Assembly (NCBI GenBank): GCA_965153355.1
Contig: OZ231126.1
Coordinates: 49,476,001 to 49,540,000 of the forward strand
Direction of reading: 5' to 3'
Source of the DNA: Flaccisagitta enflata
Lineage: Eukaryota; Chaetognatha; Sagittoidea; Aphragmophora
DNA length: 64,000 bases
In this document: in pieces, positions 13,013 to 39,660 of the stretch
Layout of the letters: each line of letters begins with the position of its first letter
Position numbering within the stretch: the first letter of the stretch is position 1
Program-made: the position numbers and the translations under genes
The notes under the pieces: generated by a model
Told to the model about the DNA's origin: nothing
Database searches by the model: none
Seen by the model: the letters and a program-made list of their open reading frames with translations, nothing else

Positions 13013-13910
13013 GACGGGAAAGGATTTCGCGGCACTGACCACAAAGCTGAAGGTTCATGTAAAGTGGTAGAACGATGTTGAGACTGCGGTTGGTAGGGGC
13101 GGTGATGTTGTGGGCCGCCCATGCCAAATATGCAAGTGTGGAAACTGACCCGTAAATGCCACTATAAACTACTGTCGACCGACTGACGTACGAACGTAAC
13201 AATCCATACATCCAGACACTCTGTAATGGTCAAAGATGCGGCATGAATCACACGACGGAAAAAATGGTAATGAACTCGTTCTATTATTACTTAGTCGTTG
13301 CGGAAGAACCCTCGAGACTCAGTTTTAACGTGAATGAAGCCAGGTTTATGTCTCATGCGGAGCATGAGCAGTATGTAGTCGCCCCTCAAGACTCGGTAAA
13401 TGCATGTCGGATAGACCGACCCGTACATTCCAAATAAGATCCCATCTCTTCAACTAGCTGTTACTGAACTGAATCAGAGTTTTTTTTTAATTTGGAATAG
13501 GAATTTAAGAATTTGATTTTCCAAAAAACTGAATATTAAATGTTCTATTTTTGTGGTTGTTCTAATTTGAAAAACGTCAGTCTACCATAACAAACCAATT
13601 TTAATTATGTATTTCAATTAGGTGAGCCAATATCATTTTGCTCATGCATTGTTTTTGTCAAAATTGTGATGATCTTGGAAATGATCATTCGATATCTATA
13701 ATGAGTATGCATAAAGGAACGCACATGATAGGATGTAGACCACAGAAATAAAAGTCGAAATGAAAGTTGAAACATTACTGGAAGGGTCGCGGGAAGAGAA
13801 GAAGAAGAAGGAAAAAAATGGCTCGTCCTAATCTAATCAACACAATCTGCCCAGACGGAAGAAACCTTCGCACAATCTGTGACTTCTGTGTCTTCCCTGT
13901 CTTCCCAATT
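13013..13910. other. Unassigned DNA next to the minisatellite
   Basis: Short open frames at 12972-13211 (-) and 13243-13437 (+) have ordinary composition but no recognisable domain, start context or splice partner. I do not call a gene. Confidence 0.3.
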
Positions 13911-13920
13911 CTTTTTTTTA

Positions 13921-14550
<630 letters not shown>

Positions 14551-14814
14551 CTGTCATCCACCTTGTTTTCATAATTCTTAGTTTTTCACACTCCGATTCG
14601 CTTTTGACTCATGCCTTGTTATGAAAATTGATTTATGATTGTTTTTTCCGATTTTTGGAGTTAAAACGGAAAGTGGGTGGATAGATCTCTCCAGCCCAGC
14701 TGCAATTATGGTTCTTCGTCTTGGTCTGTCCGCCCACTTCGGGGGGGAAATAGTATAGCATCAACCGGGACGAATGATATCTTGGCTATAAATGACATCT
14801 TGGCTATCAAACTA

Positions 14815-15812
14815 CAGTATGATTTTTTTCAGGGGTGCATATAATTGAGTGACTTTTGATTTCCCCCCCCCCCTGCCTTTGATTTTCTTCCCCGCGATGC
14901 ATCGCATCGCGTTACAAAATCTATGATTTTCTTCCCAAAAAAGCAATAAAACAGTGTATTAAAGGTTAAAATAGTGTTAAATTGTGCTTTACTAATCAAG
15001 TTTCCTCTCCCTTCCCCATCTCCAAACCCTTTGATTTCCCCCAATTATATACAGGCCTGGATTTTTTTCAACTGCAACATAAAATGAGGACATCATGCAA
15101 AAACTAGAAGACCTAGTCAAATTATGAAAGAAGCTCCAAGAAGATGAGAGTTTGCAGTTATTTGCTAAGAGATTCCAAGGATTTTTTAGAAAGAAAATTG
15201 ATATCCATCCTACTTTTTCAATTGGGATTGAAATTTTGAAAGTGGAAAAATTGAAAAAAATAATAGAGATATCGGCTGAACTGTTTGTCTTTAAATGGCT
15301 CTCATTTCCAAATGGTTTGAGCTACAGATTGGTCCCAAATGAAAGCTTTTTTGAAGTACTTTTTGGAACGAACTCAACAGACACACTTTTTTTGGAGTTT
15401 TGAATGCATTTGGTTAACTGCAAGTCAATTCTGCAAACAATTTATCCTGAAACGACAAAATCGTTCATGTTTGGCGGGATAACGCTTTGGCAATATCGCT
15501 CTCTTTGTTTTTTCTCCTAAAACTACATCAAAATATCTTTCATCTGAGACCAATCTGGGATCCGTAGCTCAAACCGTTCAGAAATGAGAGCGATTTACAA
15601 AAAGACTGACAACAAATCAGCCTTTTTTGGCAGAATCTACCCTTTGATTCAATTGCGTTGATCAGATCAAAATAAAAGAAGAAGTCCTTGGGATTTTCCA
15701 TTAAAAATCTGCAAACTCATATCCTCCAAGTGTTTTTTTCAGATTGTAGCTAGCTCTTTTACTTTTTGTGCTATGTCCTCATCTTTTGTTACAGTTCAGA
15801 AAAATCATACTG
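14815..15812. mobile_element. TA-flanked foldback MITE, interrupted
   Basis: CAGTATGATTTTT at 14815 is inverted at the 15812 end. TA flanks both sides (14813-14814 and 15813-15814). The arms match through GAGGACAT, GAGTTTGCAG and TCTCATTTC...GGTTTGAGCTAC. A 230-bp insert splits the left arm at 14830-15059. Confidence 0.75.
14830..15059 (+). mobile_element. hAT-like MITE inserted in the MITE above
   Basis: CAGGGGTGCATATAATTGAG at the left and inverted CAGGCCTGTATATAATTG at the right. The flank GATTTTTTT repeats on both sides (14821-14829 and 15060-15068). A second copy at 36455 has a clean 8-bp duplication. CAGGG-type ends with 8-bp duplications are known for hAT. Confidence 0.7.
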
Positions 15813-15814
15813 TA

Positions 15815-16610
15815 TTCTTATGAAAATAAAGCTACCTTTTTGGAATTGACCCTCTTGAGGTCGGTTGTAATGAGATTTTGAGGCTTATTATACCCGTATA
15901 TGTGAAGCCCATCAAAACGCACTTTCGCAAATCTAGACCTCTGCAAATAGAAAGGTAACGCATGGAAATGAAAGCATTAGATTACGATAGCAATCTCTGA
16001 GCTTCAATACACAATTTCAAAATAAAGACAATGATTGATTATTAGCGATTCAAATTCAAGGCCGGAACGAAAGTGTATCACATTGTAGAAGACAATTTTC
16101 AGTAAAACAGGTTTCAGGATAAGTGACGCATGTATCGGACCATTTCAAATTTCAAGAGGAGACGCAATAGAATAGAATGGAAGCCAATTTGTCTGCCTCT
16201 TATTATATGTGTCGAGACACTAGCGGGAGACCCCCATTTGTTAGCCCATGCGAGGTCAAACATCCCGTCCCCGTAACATGAACTCAACGCAGAATATAAA
16301 GCCAGTCCAGGTTTCTTTGCACCCCCTGATAGAATGGAGAAGGGGAGCACTTATGGCCTTTTAGGGGGGGAAAGGAGAAAAGCAAGTCACTGATGGGGAT
16401 TTCCCAGGACAAGTTGTCCAAAACAAAAACGTCGACTCTTTTTTAATGTATTGATGTAGGAAGTAGGAAGTCCCGACTAAAGTGTAATCCCCCCCTCCCA
16501 GAGGAATCATTGCTGCTGCTGTGTAAAAATTTACCCCAGGGAGGGAATAAATCTTGTTTTCATTTCATTTCCATTTCATTTCATTTGATTTCATTACGAA
16601 TAGGGAAAAA
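15815..16610. other. No recognised feature
   Basis: Ends with a short CATTTCATTTC run near 16560. No coding or RNA signal. Confidence 0.35.
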
Positions 16611-16614
16611 ACAA

Positions 16615-16856
16615 ACATTCATTGGAGCCTCAAAGCTGGGATTGGAGCCTTGAGGCTGGTATTTGCGGATTGGAGCCTCAAGGCCATAATTTGAGCCTCA
16701 AGGCTGGAGCTGGAGCCTCGAGACTTGGATAGGGGCCTTGAGGCTAGGATTGGGGCCTCAAGGCTGGGTTTGTAGCCTGGGGGGGACAGAGAAGAAGAAG
16801 CAGACATAAGTGTGAAAGCATAGGTCATCGGTCCCTTCGGGGCCACTGCCCAGAAA
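16615..16856 (+). mobile_element. A-family copy A5, left end missing
   Basis: About eight 20-bp units (GAGCCTCAAGGCTGGGATTG type) run to 16785. The inverted right end GAAAGCATAGGTCATCGGTC...CCTTCGGGGCCACTGCCC closes at 16854. Confidence 0.6.
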
Positions 16857-17693
16857 ACGAGGACTTACACAAAAAAGCTGTGAACATCAAAATCGGAGGA
16901 TAATCTATCGAACTTTCTTTCCATCAGTTTTCTGACTTGATAGCTATCTTCACATGGGCTCCTTTGAGTCTACTTGTTAGCTATACTTTATATCATTGTT
17001 ATTTTCGGTTTGTTCATTGTAGAATGCTGTGAATATGATCGAGACCATGATCAGATATCGATGAAAACGAATCAAATGATCTCAAACGTGTCGATTCCAG
17101 CGGAATCTCGCGATAAGATTTGAGGATGTAACTTCAAAAGTGACAATGAATCGGAAGTCAATTTGAGAAAAAAGAAATTGGTTTCCCCGACAGGAAATGA
17201 ATGAATTCCCGATGCGATTGAAAGTCATATTTGAGGCAATCATGGATCAATGATTGAAGTTACAGTCGAGCTTTACTAGAGCGTATGCCAAGGGACAGGA
17301 TAAAATCATGCTTTTTAGTGAAGCTGCCTCATCGCTATAGTTCGGCGATCTGGCTATTAGATAACGGTTCAATTAGGTTCAATTAATTAATTTATAATCG
17401 CGAATATAGGTTCGGTTCGGATACTGCTATAACCAACTTTTCGATGCGGTTATTATCGATTTTTTTTTCTTCTCAAACTGACATTTTTTTGCATGATGTA
17501 AAATTATTGATCATCCAAGAATAGCAATAATGTTTGAAGGAAAAAAAATGATGCATTTTTTTAGTTTTAGTTTCTCATTTATATTTAATTCATTTTTGCA
17601 TATAATCTTTTTTTCATATATTCTTTTTTTTTTAGAAAGAATAAGAAAATAGAAAATAATCACTAAATATGATGGATGCATATGTCAAGATAA

Positions 17694-17697
<4 letters not shown>
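16857..17697. other. No recognised feature
   Basis: Mixed AT-rich DNA, no repeats longer than short runs and no coding segment. Confidence 0.35.
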
Positions 17698-17746
<49 letters not shown>

Positions 17747-17960
17747 CAGAGACATACAGCCAGATAGAGACATACAGACAGACCGAGACAGATAGACACA
17801 CAGACAGATAGACACACAGACAGATAGACACACAGAAAGATAGACAGATAGAATGATGAATAGATCGACATAGAGAAAAGCAAAGTTCACAGGCGACTTT
17901 CTGGTAGGAGGAGGAAGAGGAGGAAGTGGAAGAGGAAGAGGAAGAGGAGAAGGGTCAGTA
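17698..17960. repeat. (AG)n, (CAGATAGA)-like and (GGA)n microsatellites
   Basis: An AG run at 17698-17742, then ACAGACAGATAGACAC units to about 17850, then a GGAAGAGGA stretch at 17910-17950. Confidence 0.85.
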
Positions 17961-18116
17961 GCCATAACCGATCGTAACCGCATCAATGAGTAGCAATCGA
18001 TAATCCGGGTAACAGCTATTTACTAATCGACCAAAGGATAATATAGGGTACTCGCCGATGATTACTCATCGCCAATAGAAACAACTATGTTACTTTATAA
18101 GGACTTCAAATTTCAT

Positions 18117-18490
18117 GCCTCGTTGGCGGGTATGCCTAATTGGTGGCCAGGGTCCGGCAAAATTTTTGGCTGCTTACAAGCATGATTTTTCAGTGGCTTC
18201 CTGCCTACAATAGAATTTAATGATTTTCGAACGTATTTGATCCATTCTAGATCAGTCAGAATTACAAATTCATTTAAAATCTCTCTCAAATCCAACTAAT
18301 TGGAAACTCTGAAAAACAAAATTTTGTTGTTCAGATTAAAGAATCTTTTTTTTTTTGTATTTCCACGACAAATTTATCATATATTTTTCTCTCCTGCCTG
18401 CAAAAATAGCTTGCTGCCTACGAGCAATGCTCGCGCGCTCGGGCACTTTGCCGCACCCTGTTGGTGGCAATGCCTTATAGGCGAGTATGC
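18117..18490. mobile_element. Weak foldback
   Basis: GGCGGGTATGCCTAATTGGT plus CCAGGGTCCGGCAAA at 18125-18163 is approximately inverted at 18440-18490 (GCCGCACCCTGTTGGTGGCA, GGCGAGTATGCC). The arms are short and diverged. Confidence 0.4.
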
Positions 18491-18796
18491 CTTTCGAACA
18501 TAGTTCAGCTGTATTCTTTTCCAATCTCATCTCCGTTTTGTAACTCGTCTCGTCTGTAAACAACAAACCCGAAGGCCGAGGAAACCTACACCTGGTTCAC
18601 ACTGTTTCATGACTTCCAAGAGATATTACTGCTACGTATCATTATTTTCTTGTAACATCAAAATATGCCCTGTAGCTAGAAATACCCCGTTTAACCCACA
18701 AAGTTGAATTGTCCTTTGACCGGGAATATCAGTCTTGCAGCGACTAACACCCCTCACGTTTTCAAACGGACACTTTATGTAGCTTCAAGCAGTTGT

Positions 18797-18912
18797 AACA
18801 TTCTTTTTCATGGAAAACTAGGAGTGGTGCGCGTATTAACTAGTCAATGAGGGATCACAAGGCCCTCTTCCATTTATTTCAGTTTGGGTATGGTGAGGGA
18901 TATTGTTCCACT
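18797..18912 (+). repeat. Dispersed 115-bp repeat, copy 1
   Basis: The block containing GAAAACTAGGAGTG, CACAAGGCCCTCTTCC and AGGGATATTGTTCCACTTAT recurs inverted at 59030-59150 and 59325-59400. It also occurs split at 26387-26433 and 26771-26800. Confidence 0.6.
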
Positions 18913-19363
18913 TATCATGCATAAAAAACCAGACGAAATTTTAAACGGTGGTGCCCCTTGCATCACCAAGAATCTGTTCCAATTCCATCTGTTCCAAGGA
19001 GACTTTTTAAACATGAGTCACGATCAATTGGACTGTCCTTTTTTCTCAAAGTTTTTTGTAAGATACTTTTTGTTGTACATTTCATATGAGAGGTGTTATT
19101 CAAATGTTATGTCTCTGTCTTCAAAGATCATACCCGGACTTCAAGACTATCTGAGGTTCTTTGGAGTTACTACTTACCACCCAAAAATTTTGTGTCTTGT
19201 CCCTTTAATTTCTGATCAGCATTGCTGCATTAATCATAAATTTCGAAATATCAATAATTGAGCGCGTGTGTAGAATATCAATTGAATAAAGATCTATTCC
19301 AGTTAGTCGATGGAAAGACTTCATTTTCTACATTATCTAAGTTTTCTAGCCAATCCAGTGATT
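18913..19363. other. Unassigned DNA with one open frame
   Basis: An open frame at 18884-19261 starts inside the dispersed repeat and shows no domain, signal peptide or splice structure. It is not called as a gene. Confidence 0.3.
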
Positions 19364-19615
<252 letters not shown>

Positions 19616-20214
19616 AATCTATGCATTCACAAACAGAAACACTGGCACAGGCATACTGGCACGGGCACACTGGCACAGCCACACACCGCATCGAACACGC
19701 TCACATCAATCAGGAAAACCTGTTCTGGGAAGAAACAGGAAAAGAACTTGCATAACTGATTTTGGTTGTTTCGTCAATCATCTACTAAATCAAGTTTTAA
19801 AAATTAATTTGATCAAGAGACCGGCCAAGAATTTTAGTCTCAGAAAAGTGGGTGAATGTAATCACGATATAGTAAAGCATAAAATGGGGGAAAGTATTTT
19901 TTGTATACAGAAAATAACGAAACTGATTTAGAAAAAGGAAAACCTGGACCTAATTCAATAGAAAAATCAACCGAAAAAAAGATCCTATGAATCTCATTTC
20001 CTATATCGGCGTCCAAAGACGTTGACATCCTATAAATTAAACGTTTTTATCCTCATTGGATAAGGTTTTTAGGCATTTTTTTTCGGACGGGAAACGTGAG
20101 GTAAGTTATATCATTTCGTGTTGACTTAATTTCATTCTCTGAAAATCAAAGTTATGGAACAAAATCATTTTCAACACGGTGCGATGGCTTGACGTTTTAA
20201 TTTCAGCGGCTTGG

Positions 20215-21110
20215 TTAATGCATAATAGGCTGGGCTCATTTTGGGCTTTCGAAAAAAATCTTTTCCAAGCTCTTTTCATCTTCAATTTGCATAACTAGAG
20301 CCCAATCTACTCGCAATTTGGACTTGGTCTTGGCATCATGTCATCAATGCTGTAGCCGTATAGCATTGATTGCTGTAACATCTATCGCATAATTATCGTC
20401 ACTACATTAGAATACTTTTTAAGAATTTTTACTATTGGTTTATTTTTTACAAAATTTTTTTGATTAATCAAATACTATCATTTATTTACTAAAAGGAAAG
20501 TAATTTTTGACCAAATAACCTTCATAGTATAGAAGTAAGACACATATGTTAAGAATTTTGAAAAAAGATAGTGATGGGAAATCTAGAGCTGGAATCTTGT
20601 TTTATATCAATTTTCTGAGTTCTCTGGTGCCATTCTTGTAAAGATGAGACTTGCAGGCATCAATACAATCTAGTAGTTCACTAATGCTGTGGCATATTGA
20701 TTGCTATCTATTAGAAATGATCAACAGTAAAGCCTTTTGATCAATTATGAATATTCAGTTAAATATAGGTAAAAATCAATTTTTTTGTTTAACAATTTGA
20801 ACCTATTACTGTGGTTTAAAAGTCGCAAATATTTTGAGCCTTCTTGATTCTCAAAAAAAGTGGTTCTTGGCTATCTCCTATTCAAATTTCATTACAGTAG
20901 GTCAATATTTAGTATAGTTTTTCTTCATTTGAAGTTGTGACAATAATTATGCGACAGATGTTAGTTGTAAGAGACGTTCACCAGAGTTCTCCATCATCAT
21001 TCTACACAACAACAGCTTTGGTGACGTGGTCCCTAGATCAAGTCCAAGTTGATTTTGCTAATTGGGTTCTAATTATGCAATTGGAACACGAAAATTGAGC
21101 CAAATCTAAT
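20215..21110. mobile_element. Foldback element just upstream of SLCO
   Basis: The left arm 20230-20400 (ATAACTAGAGCCCAATCTAC, TTTGGACTTGG, CGCATAATTATCGTCAC) is inverted at 20940-21105 (TAGATCAAGTCCAAGTTGAT, TTGGGTTCTAATTATGCAA). The arms resemble the shorter element at 26434-26770. It ends about 40 bases before the acceptor of SLCO exon 1. Confidence 0.6.
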
Positions 21111-21161
21111 GCATAATACTTTCAATGTATTAATTATGTTGTTGTATTCAGGAAAATCAAG

Positions 21162-34302
<13,141 letters not shown>

Positions 34303-34309
34303 AAAATAT

Positions 34310-34385
34310 ACCAGTGATGGCGGCTATCGCCGTGAGGAAAAAAGTCGTAAGCATTAATCACTTTTCACCATGCTTTTGTTTTCAG
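34310..34385 (+). repeat. Dispersed hairpin repeat (GGCGGCTATCGCCG), copy 1
   Basis: GGCGGCTATCGCCGTGAGGA then AAAAGTCGTAA. A close relative lies at 35523-35583 and an inverted one at about 5338-5372. It falls in the SLCO 3' untranslated region. Confidence 0.5.
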
Positions 34386-34465
34386 TAACTGCAATTCTTT
34401 TTAATTGTTTGATTAAATCAGGCAATTGTTTATATTGAATGCATTGAAAATCAGAGAAAAATAGG

Positions 34466-34840
34466 ACTGAGCCAAATAAGCTAGATGAGCTAAAATCTTC
34501 AAACCCACTCACTCAGATAACTAGCTGTGCTCACTGACATGCTTTCTTGTATTTGCATGCTCAGACATGTATCAATACATTTATTTATAAATCCCATCTT
34601 AAAAAAAAAAGAGCTAAATGAGCTAAGCGATCTGGAATACTTAAAAACACCCTCACAGATGAGCAGTTATGCTCACTGACATGCTTTCTTTTATTTGCAT
34701 GCTCAGACAAGTATCAAAACATCTATTCTTTTATCCAATTCAAAATCAGAAGAAAAAGACTGAGCAAAATGAGCTAATTGAGCTGGCATACTCAAAAACA
34801 CCCTCACAGATGAACAGCTATGCTCATAAACATGGTCAAG
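34466..34840 (+). repeat. Three tandem copies of a roughly 145-bp unit
   Basis: GCTCACTGACATGCTTTCTT occurs at 34529 and 34671, with a third diverged copy near 34822. Each is preceded by GAGCTAA-rich sequence and CACCCTCACAGATGA. A single related unit lies at 62110-62195. Confidence 0.7.
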
Positions 34841-35522
34841 CAAACATTGATACACTTTTTTTATTGATCCTACACAAAATTATGAACAATCAAAAAAAAT
34901 TCAAATTAAACTTTTTGTAAAAAAATCTTTTAGAAATCATAACTCAAAAGATATTTGTCGTAGAACATTCTGCTTGCGTCAAATAAAAGAGAATTATCAA
35001 ATTTACTTACTCTATCAATTTTGTTGAAGCCACAATCAGCCGGATCAGTTCCGAATCTTTATGATAAGATAATGAAAACCATATTTTTCTCGACTATGTA
35101 AAAAAGTCGAAGACTGACTTTGACTTTTTTTCCCGATAAACAGAGCTTTACTCTTCATGTCTTACTTATTCCGTGCGCGTGCCAACAAAAATCTGCACAT
35201 ACATCAAAAAATATATCCAAGCAAGAAATGGTTCATTTTGAAATATTGAATATTCGAAATGTATTTGGTCTGCCACTCATTTATCTATTTCATTTTCTGT
35301 TTTCATTTTCTATTATCATTTTCTATTATCATTTTCAGTTGGATGAGATTTGACTTAACCAGGCCGGACGCATGGACCAAGACAGTGCACCTGGCCTTTT
35401 TATGCAAAGCTCTATTGGCTCCCCCATGTCTTCACATTTCTTAAGCTCTACTAGTTATATCCTGCTATCATGTCCTTGAACCAATCCTTTCAAGATCATA
35501 GAATACACTTTTTATTTTTTAC
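34841..35522. other. AT-rich DNA, no gene
   Basis: Short hydrophobic open frames only. AATAAA at 34982 could be a distal polyA signal of SLCO. Confidence 0.3.
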
Positions 35523-35701
35523 CAATATAGGCGGCTATCGCCGACCGGAAAAAAAGTCATAAATGAGTCTCTTTTTTCAGCGTATGTTTTTCTGTGTGTG
35601 CATCTCATGCTATCTGGTTGAATGCCTGTCTGTTTTTGTTATTCAATCTCGGTCTCTTTGTGTCTCTTTTTCCTTTCTGTCTCTGTCTTCCTCTTTTTTT
35701 G

Positions 35702-35832
<131 letters not shown>

Positions 35833-36371
35833 AATGTTAGAGTCATAAAAGTTGTAAACAATATTTTGTTTTTAAACAGTAAACTGCATCAAAGTCAACG
35901 GTATGAAATATATACCTATTATGTTTTGTCCATTGACTGTAGGGCCCAAAATTAGAATCAATGAAAAATATCAATTTTCCGGGAAGATGCGAAAAAATAA
36001 AAAAAGAATAAAAAAATCATAACTTCAAAATCGTAGAGACCTCTGGTTGGTGCCATTTGAAAGAAAAAAGTAAGCTCTTTCTTAACTGTGAATATAAAAC
36101 AAGGCCAAGTAGGCCAACGATGCGGGTCTTTTTGAATAAATGTTTTTTTATGAGTGAATGTTTTTTATGATTGAATATCATTTATGAATGAATAAATGAT
36201 TTATTGAAACAATAACTAACTGTATGCTACTTTTACCTGAGGGCTTTTCACACGAAACCCTTAAGTGACCCTTAAGTGACCCTTAAGGGTTTTGTGTAAA
36301 AAGCCCTCTGAGGGTTAGGCCCACCTTTTTGTTGAAAAAATGCATGATTTTGATGTTTTTTATGAATGCTT

Positions 36372-36450
36372 TACCAACAGACAGACAGACAGACAGACCA
36401 ACCGACAGACGGACAAAGCCTATTATAGAGATGCGAGGACGCATCTAAAA
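36372..36450 (+). mobile_element. B-family tail with AGATGCG hairpin
   Basis: (GACA)n and GACCAACC core, GACAAAGCCTATTATAG, then AGATGCGAGGACGCATCT (36429-36446) and AAAA. The stem differs from the usual AGTCGCG but pairs perfectly. Confidence 0.65.
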
Positions 36451-36454
36451 TGTG

Positions 36455-36760
36455 CAGGGGTGTAGATTATTGAGTCGCTTTTGATTTCCCCCCTCCTGCC
36501 TTTGATTTTCTTCCCCGCGATGTGTGATGTGGCGTCGCGTTTTTATATTCATGATTTTCTTCCCCATATAGCAATAAAACAATGTAGTTGAGGTTTAAAT
36601 AGTGTTAAATTGTGTTTTACTAATTGTGTTTTATGATTTGGTACTGTCAAAAGTTATATGTCCCCCAAATATCCTTTTTTTCTCTTTTCACCCCCTTTGA
36701 TTTCTTTCCCCATCTCCAAACCCGGGGGGGGGGGGGAGAACTCAATAATATACAGGCCTG
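36455..36760 (+). mobile_element. hAT-like MITE, second copy
   Basis: Starts CAGGGGTGTAGATTATTGAG and ends ATATACAGGCCTG. Perfect 8-bp duplication AAAATGTG at 36447-36454 and 36761-36768. The interior matches the 14830 copy (GATTTTCTTCCCCGCGATG). Confidence 0.8.
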
Positions 36761-36871
36761 AAAATGTGTCATCCCAGGCAGGAAATGGCTCAACTTCCAC
36801 AAGTGCCTTCTATCAAAAATGGATAACCTGATTTCTCCCCAACGTTTCAAAAAGTCAATCACGTTATTCGA

Positions 36872-37030
36872 TTTTTTTAGTCGCGGACAAGCGACTCTAC
36901 ACCTTGCCGTGTCGGTCGGTCCGTCCGTCCATTGGTCCGTCGGTCACATTTCTAAATTGCGATCGGTTTTCGCATTACTGCTCCTGCCAAACCGTCCGCG
37001 ACTGGATTGCCGTGTATCCGGCCTTGTTTC
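36872..37030 (-). mobile_element. B-family element, complete, minus orientation
   Basis: TTTTTTT and AGTCGCGGACAAGCGACT (36879-36896), CTCTACACCTTGCCG, GGTCGGTCCGTCCGTCC core, then the inverted head (GCTCCTGCCAAACCGTCC ... GTGTATCCGGCCTTGTTT). Confidence 0.75.
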
Positions 37031-39339
37031 AATAAGAACGTCCTTTTTTATGAATAGAAGCTTTTAAAAGATATTGAGATAGCTTCTGATAAGATAACTG
37101 TAACGTTCTTAATTTTTGAGATATTTCAAGGCTGTTCTTGTAAACTAGGTTCTTAAAAAAATAAGTGTATGACTTATGAAGAAAAGTTTGAAGAAAATCA
37201 ACAAAAGTTTTCACAAAGGCGGTCAATTTTAAAGGAAGTCAAGGTATTGTGGGGTTTTCTTAGTGATTTTTAACATGAGCTTAACCGACAGAGTCCGAGG
37301 CAGACGGACTGAGCCTTTATAAGTTTATACCGGTATAGGGGTGCACCTAAAAAGTCGAGCTTAACTTTTGTCTTCATCAATTTGCCATTCGACTATGCGC
37401 GCTCTTTTGGCTCCTTGTACTAGTTTTTATTCGGTATGACATCAGAAATAGAAAAAAGAACAACATAAAATTTAGTCTTTACAAGCAATCAAAAGTGATT
37501 GAGGGATTCAATGTAAGGGGCGCAGGGGAAGGTACTCTTTTTTTTTTTATAAGAACCTAGTTTATAAGAACATCAAGGCTTCAAATTGCCCAAAAATTAA
37601 GAACATCTTAAGAATATACAAAGGCTTCAAATCTTGAGAAAAATTTTCACTTAATGTAGCATTTAAAGAAAATCAACAAAACACTAACATTTTAGCATAA
37701 TTAAGAAAATCTTTTTAAATTCTAATATAAATACTATGAAAATATCTTCAGATACTATTGTTTAACATTCCCTCACATGCATATCTTCAGCTAGCATGTA
37801 AAAAAAAAAAAAATCTTTGAGGGTGGCAAAAAAAAAGTGATTTCTATGTAAAATTGCATCAGGAATCCATTTTTGATGTTTTTAGGGCCCTACGAGGGGG
37901 CCCCTAGAAACGCACCAAAAAAAACAGCCAAAAATAGCCTATTTTGGCTATTTTTGTTGAAAATTTTTTGCTTAATGAGACCCCAACCCCCAAATTTTTT
38001 TGGTGGTAATACTTCTTGATGTAAGAGACTGAAAAAAAAATGATCATCATGGTAAGTGATGGTTGGGGTACCTAAAAAGGCCCAAAAAGGGCCCGTAAAA
38101 CATAAAAATATCACTTTTTTATTCATTGCGCGTCTAAAAATGCTTGGATTCCTACAAAATTTGAAATGGAACTTCTCATTTTATGCAACAAGCTTCCTGC
38201 AAAGTTTTGTGGCCACTTTTGAACAGCTTCATATTGAAATTATGCTAAAAAAAAACAAAATTCGACCAAAAAAAACCCAATTTTTGAGTTTTCTTACATG
38301 AAAACACTATTTCAAGGTCCCTGAATCCAATTTTTTTTTGAAAATGGTTAGTCATGCATCTTGGGAGATCCCAGAAAAAATTTCAGCAGATATTTCAAAA
38401 AAATGGCCGAGTTATTACGGTTCAAAATGACCTGGTAAATGAAAAAAAACACAATTTTGTAACTTCAAGGCTGTAGTACTGAAAAATCATACTAAAAGCA
38501 CTTGGAAAATAGATATATTAAAAAGAAAATGCATGGGGAATCCATTACTGGTGGTTTGGGGGCTCTATAAGGGGGCCCCTGGAAGCACCCCCCCCAAAAA
38601 AAGCTAAAAATGAACTATTTTGTAAAGTTGATCATTTTTCTGTTTACTGTTCACATGCAGGAACAACTATTTTTTATATAACACTGGTTTAAGTGAAAAT
38701 GAAAATTGAATTTACAGAGGTGGGGGGGGGGCAATTTTGTGGATTTCTATTTTTTTTCATGAAATACTCCAATTAAGGAACCAAAAATTAACAGTGAGCT
38801 TTTTGCATTAAATGCAAAGTTCTATTTCAATTTTTTGAAGAAATCCAAGCATTTTTAAAGCACAATGAATAACAAATTTGTATCATTGTTTTATCACCCT
38901 TTTTTGGGCCTTTCAGGTACCCCAAACATCACCTACCATCATGATTCTTTTTTTCATTCTCTTTCATCAAGAAGTATTCTTACCTTAAATTTTAGAAGGT
39001 TGGAGTCTCATTGATAAATTTCTTTTTACCAAATATAGCAAAAACAGGCTATTTATGGAAAGTCTTTTTGGTGCGTTTCTAGGGGCCCCCTTATAGGACC
39101 CTTAAACCATCTGAAATAGATTCACCATGCATTTTTAAATACATTTAACTTTTTTCCAGTTACTCTTAGTAGAATTTTTCATGCAAACAGCCTCTTTACT
39201 TTTTTCATTAACCAGGTCATTTTAAACAGTACCAGCATTTTCTAAAAATATCTGCTTAAATTTTTTCTGGGACCTTTTAAGATACATGAGAAACCATTTA
39301 GAAAAAACAAAGCCAACCCTTATAAGTCGCGTGCGAGAC

Positions 39340-39660
39340 ATAGATAACTTATAATGACTCAAATTGACTTAAAATGACTTAAGATGACTGAAAATAACTT
39401 AAAAAGACATAAAATGATGATAAATGACTTATACGACTAAATTGACCAAATTGACATAAGCGACTTGATATAATGTAAAATGACTCAAAATGACTTACAA
39501 TGACTTACGATAACTTAGAAAGACTTAGAATGACTAAAAATGGCCTAAAATGACTAAGAATAACTAAAAGTAATAAAAAGAATAATGTTTGACCATCGGA
39601 CTGACGGACGGACAGAGGGACAGACAAAGCGGGTTGTAGAGTCGCGTGCACGCGACAAAA
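39340..39660 (+). mobile_element. B-family tail and (AAATGACTT)n array inside the composite
   Basis: AAATGACTTA-type 10-bp repeats run 39350-39570, then GACTGACGGACGGACAGAGG and the hairpin GTCGCGTGCACGCGAC (39641-39656) with AAAA. Confidence 0.6.

Noticed and set aside
18884-19261. 125-aa ORF
   Set aside because: Starts inside a dispersed repeat with three other copies. No domain or partner exon.
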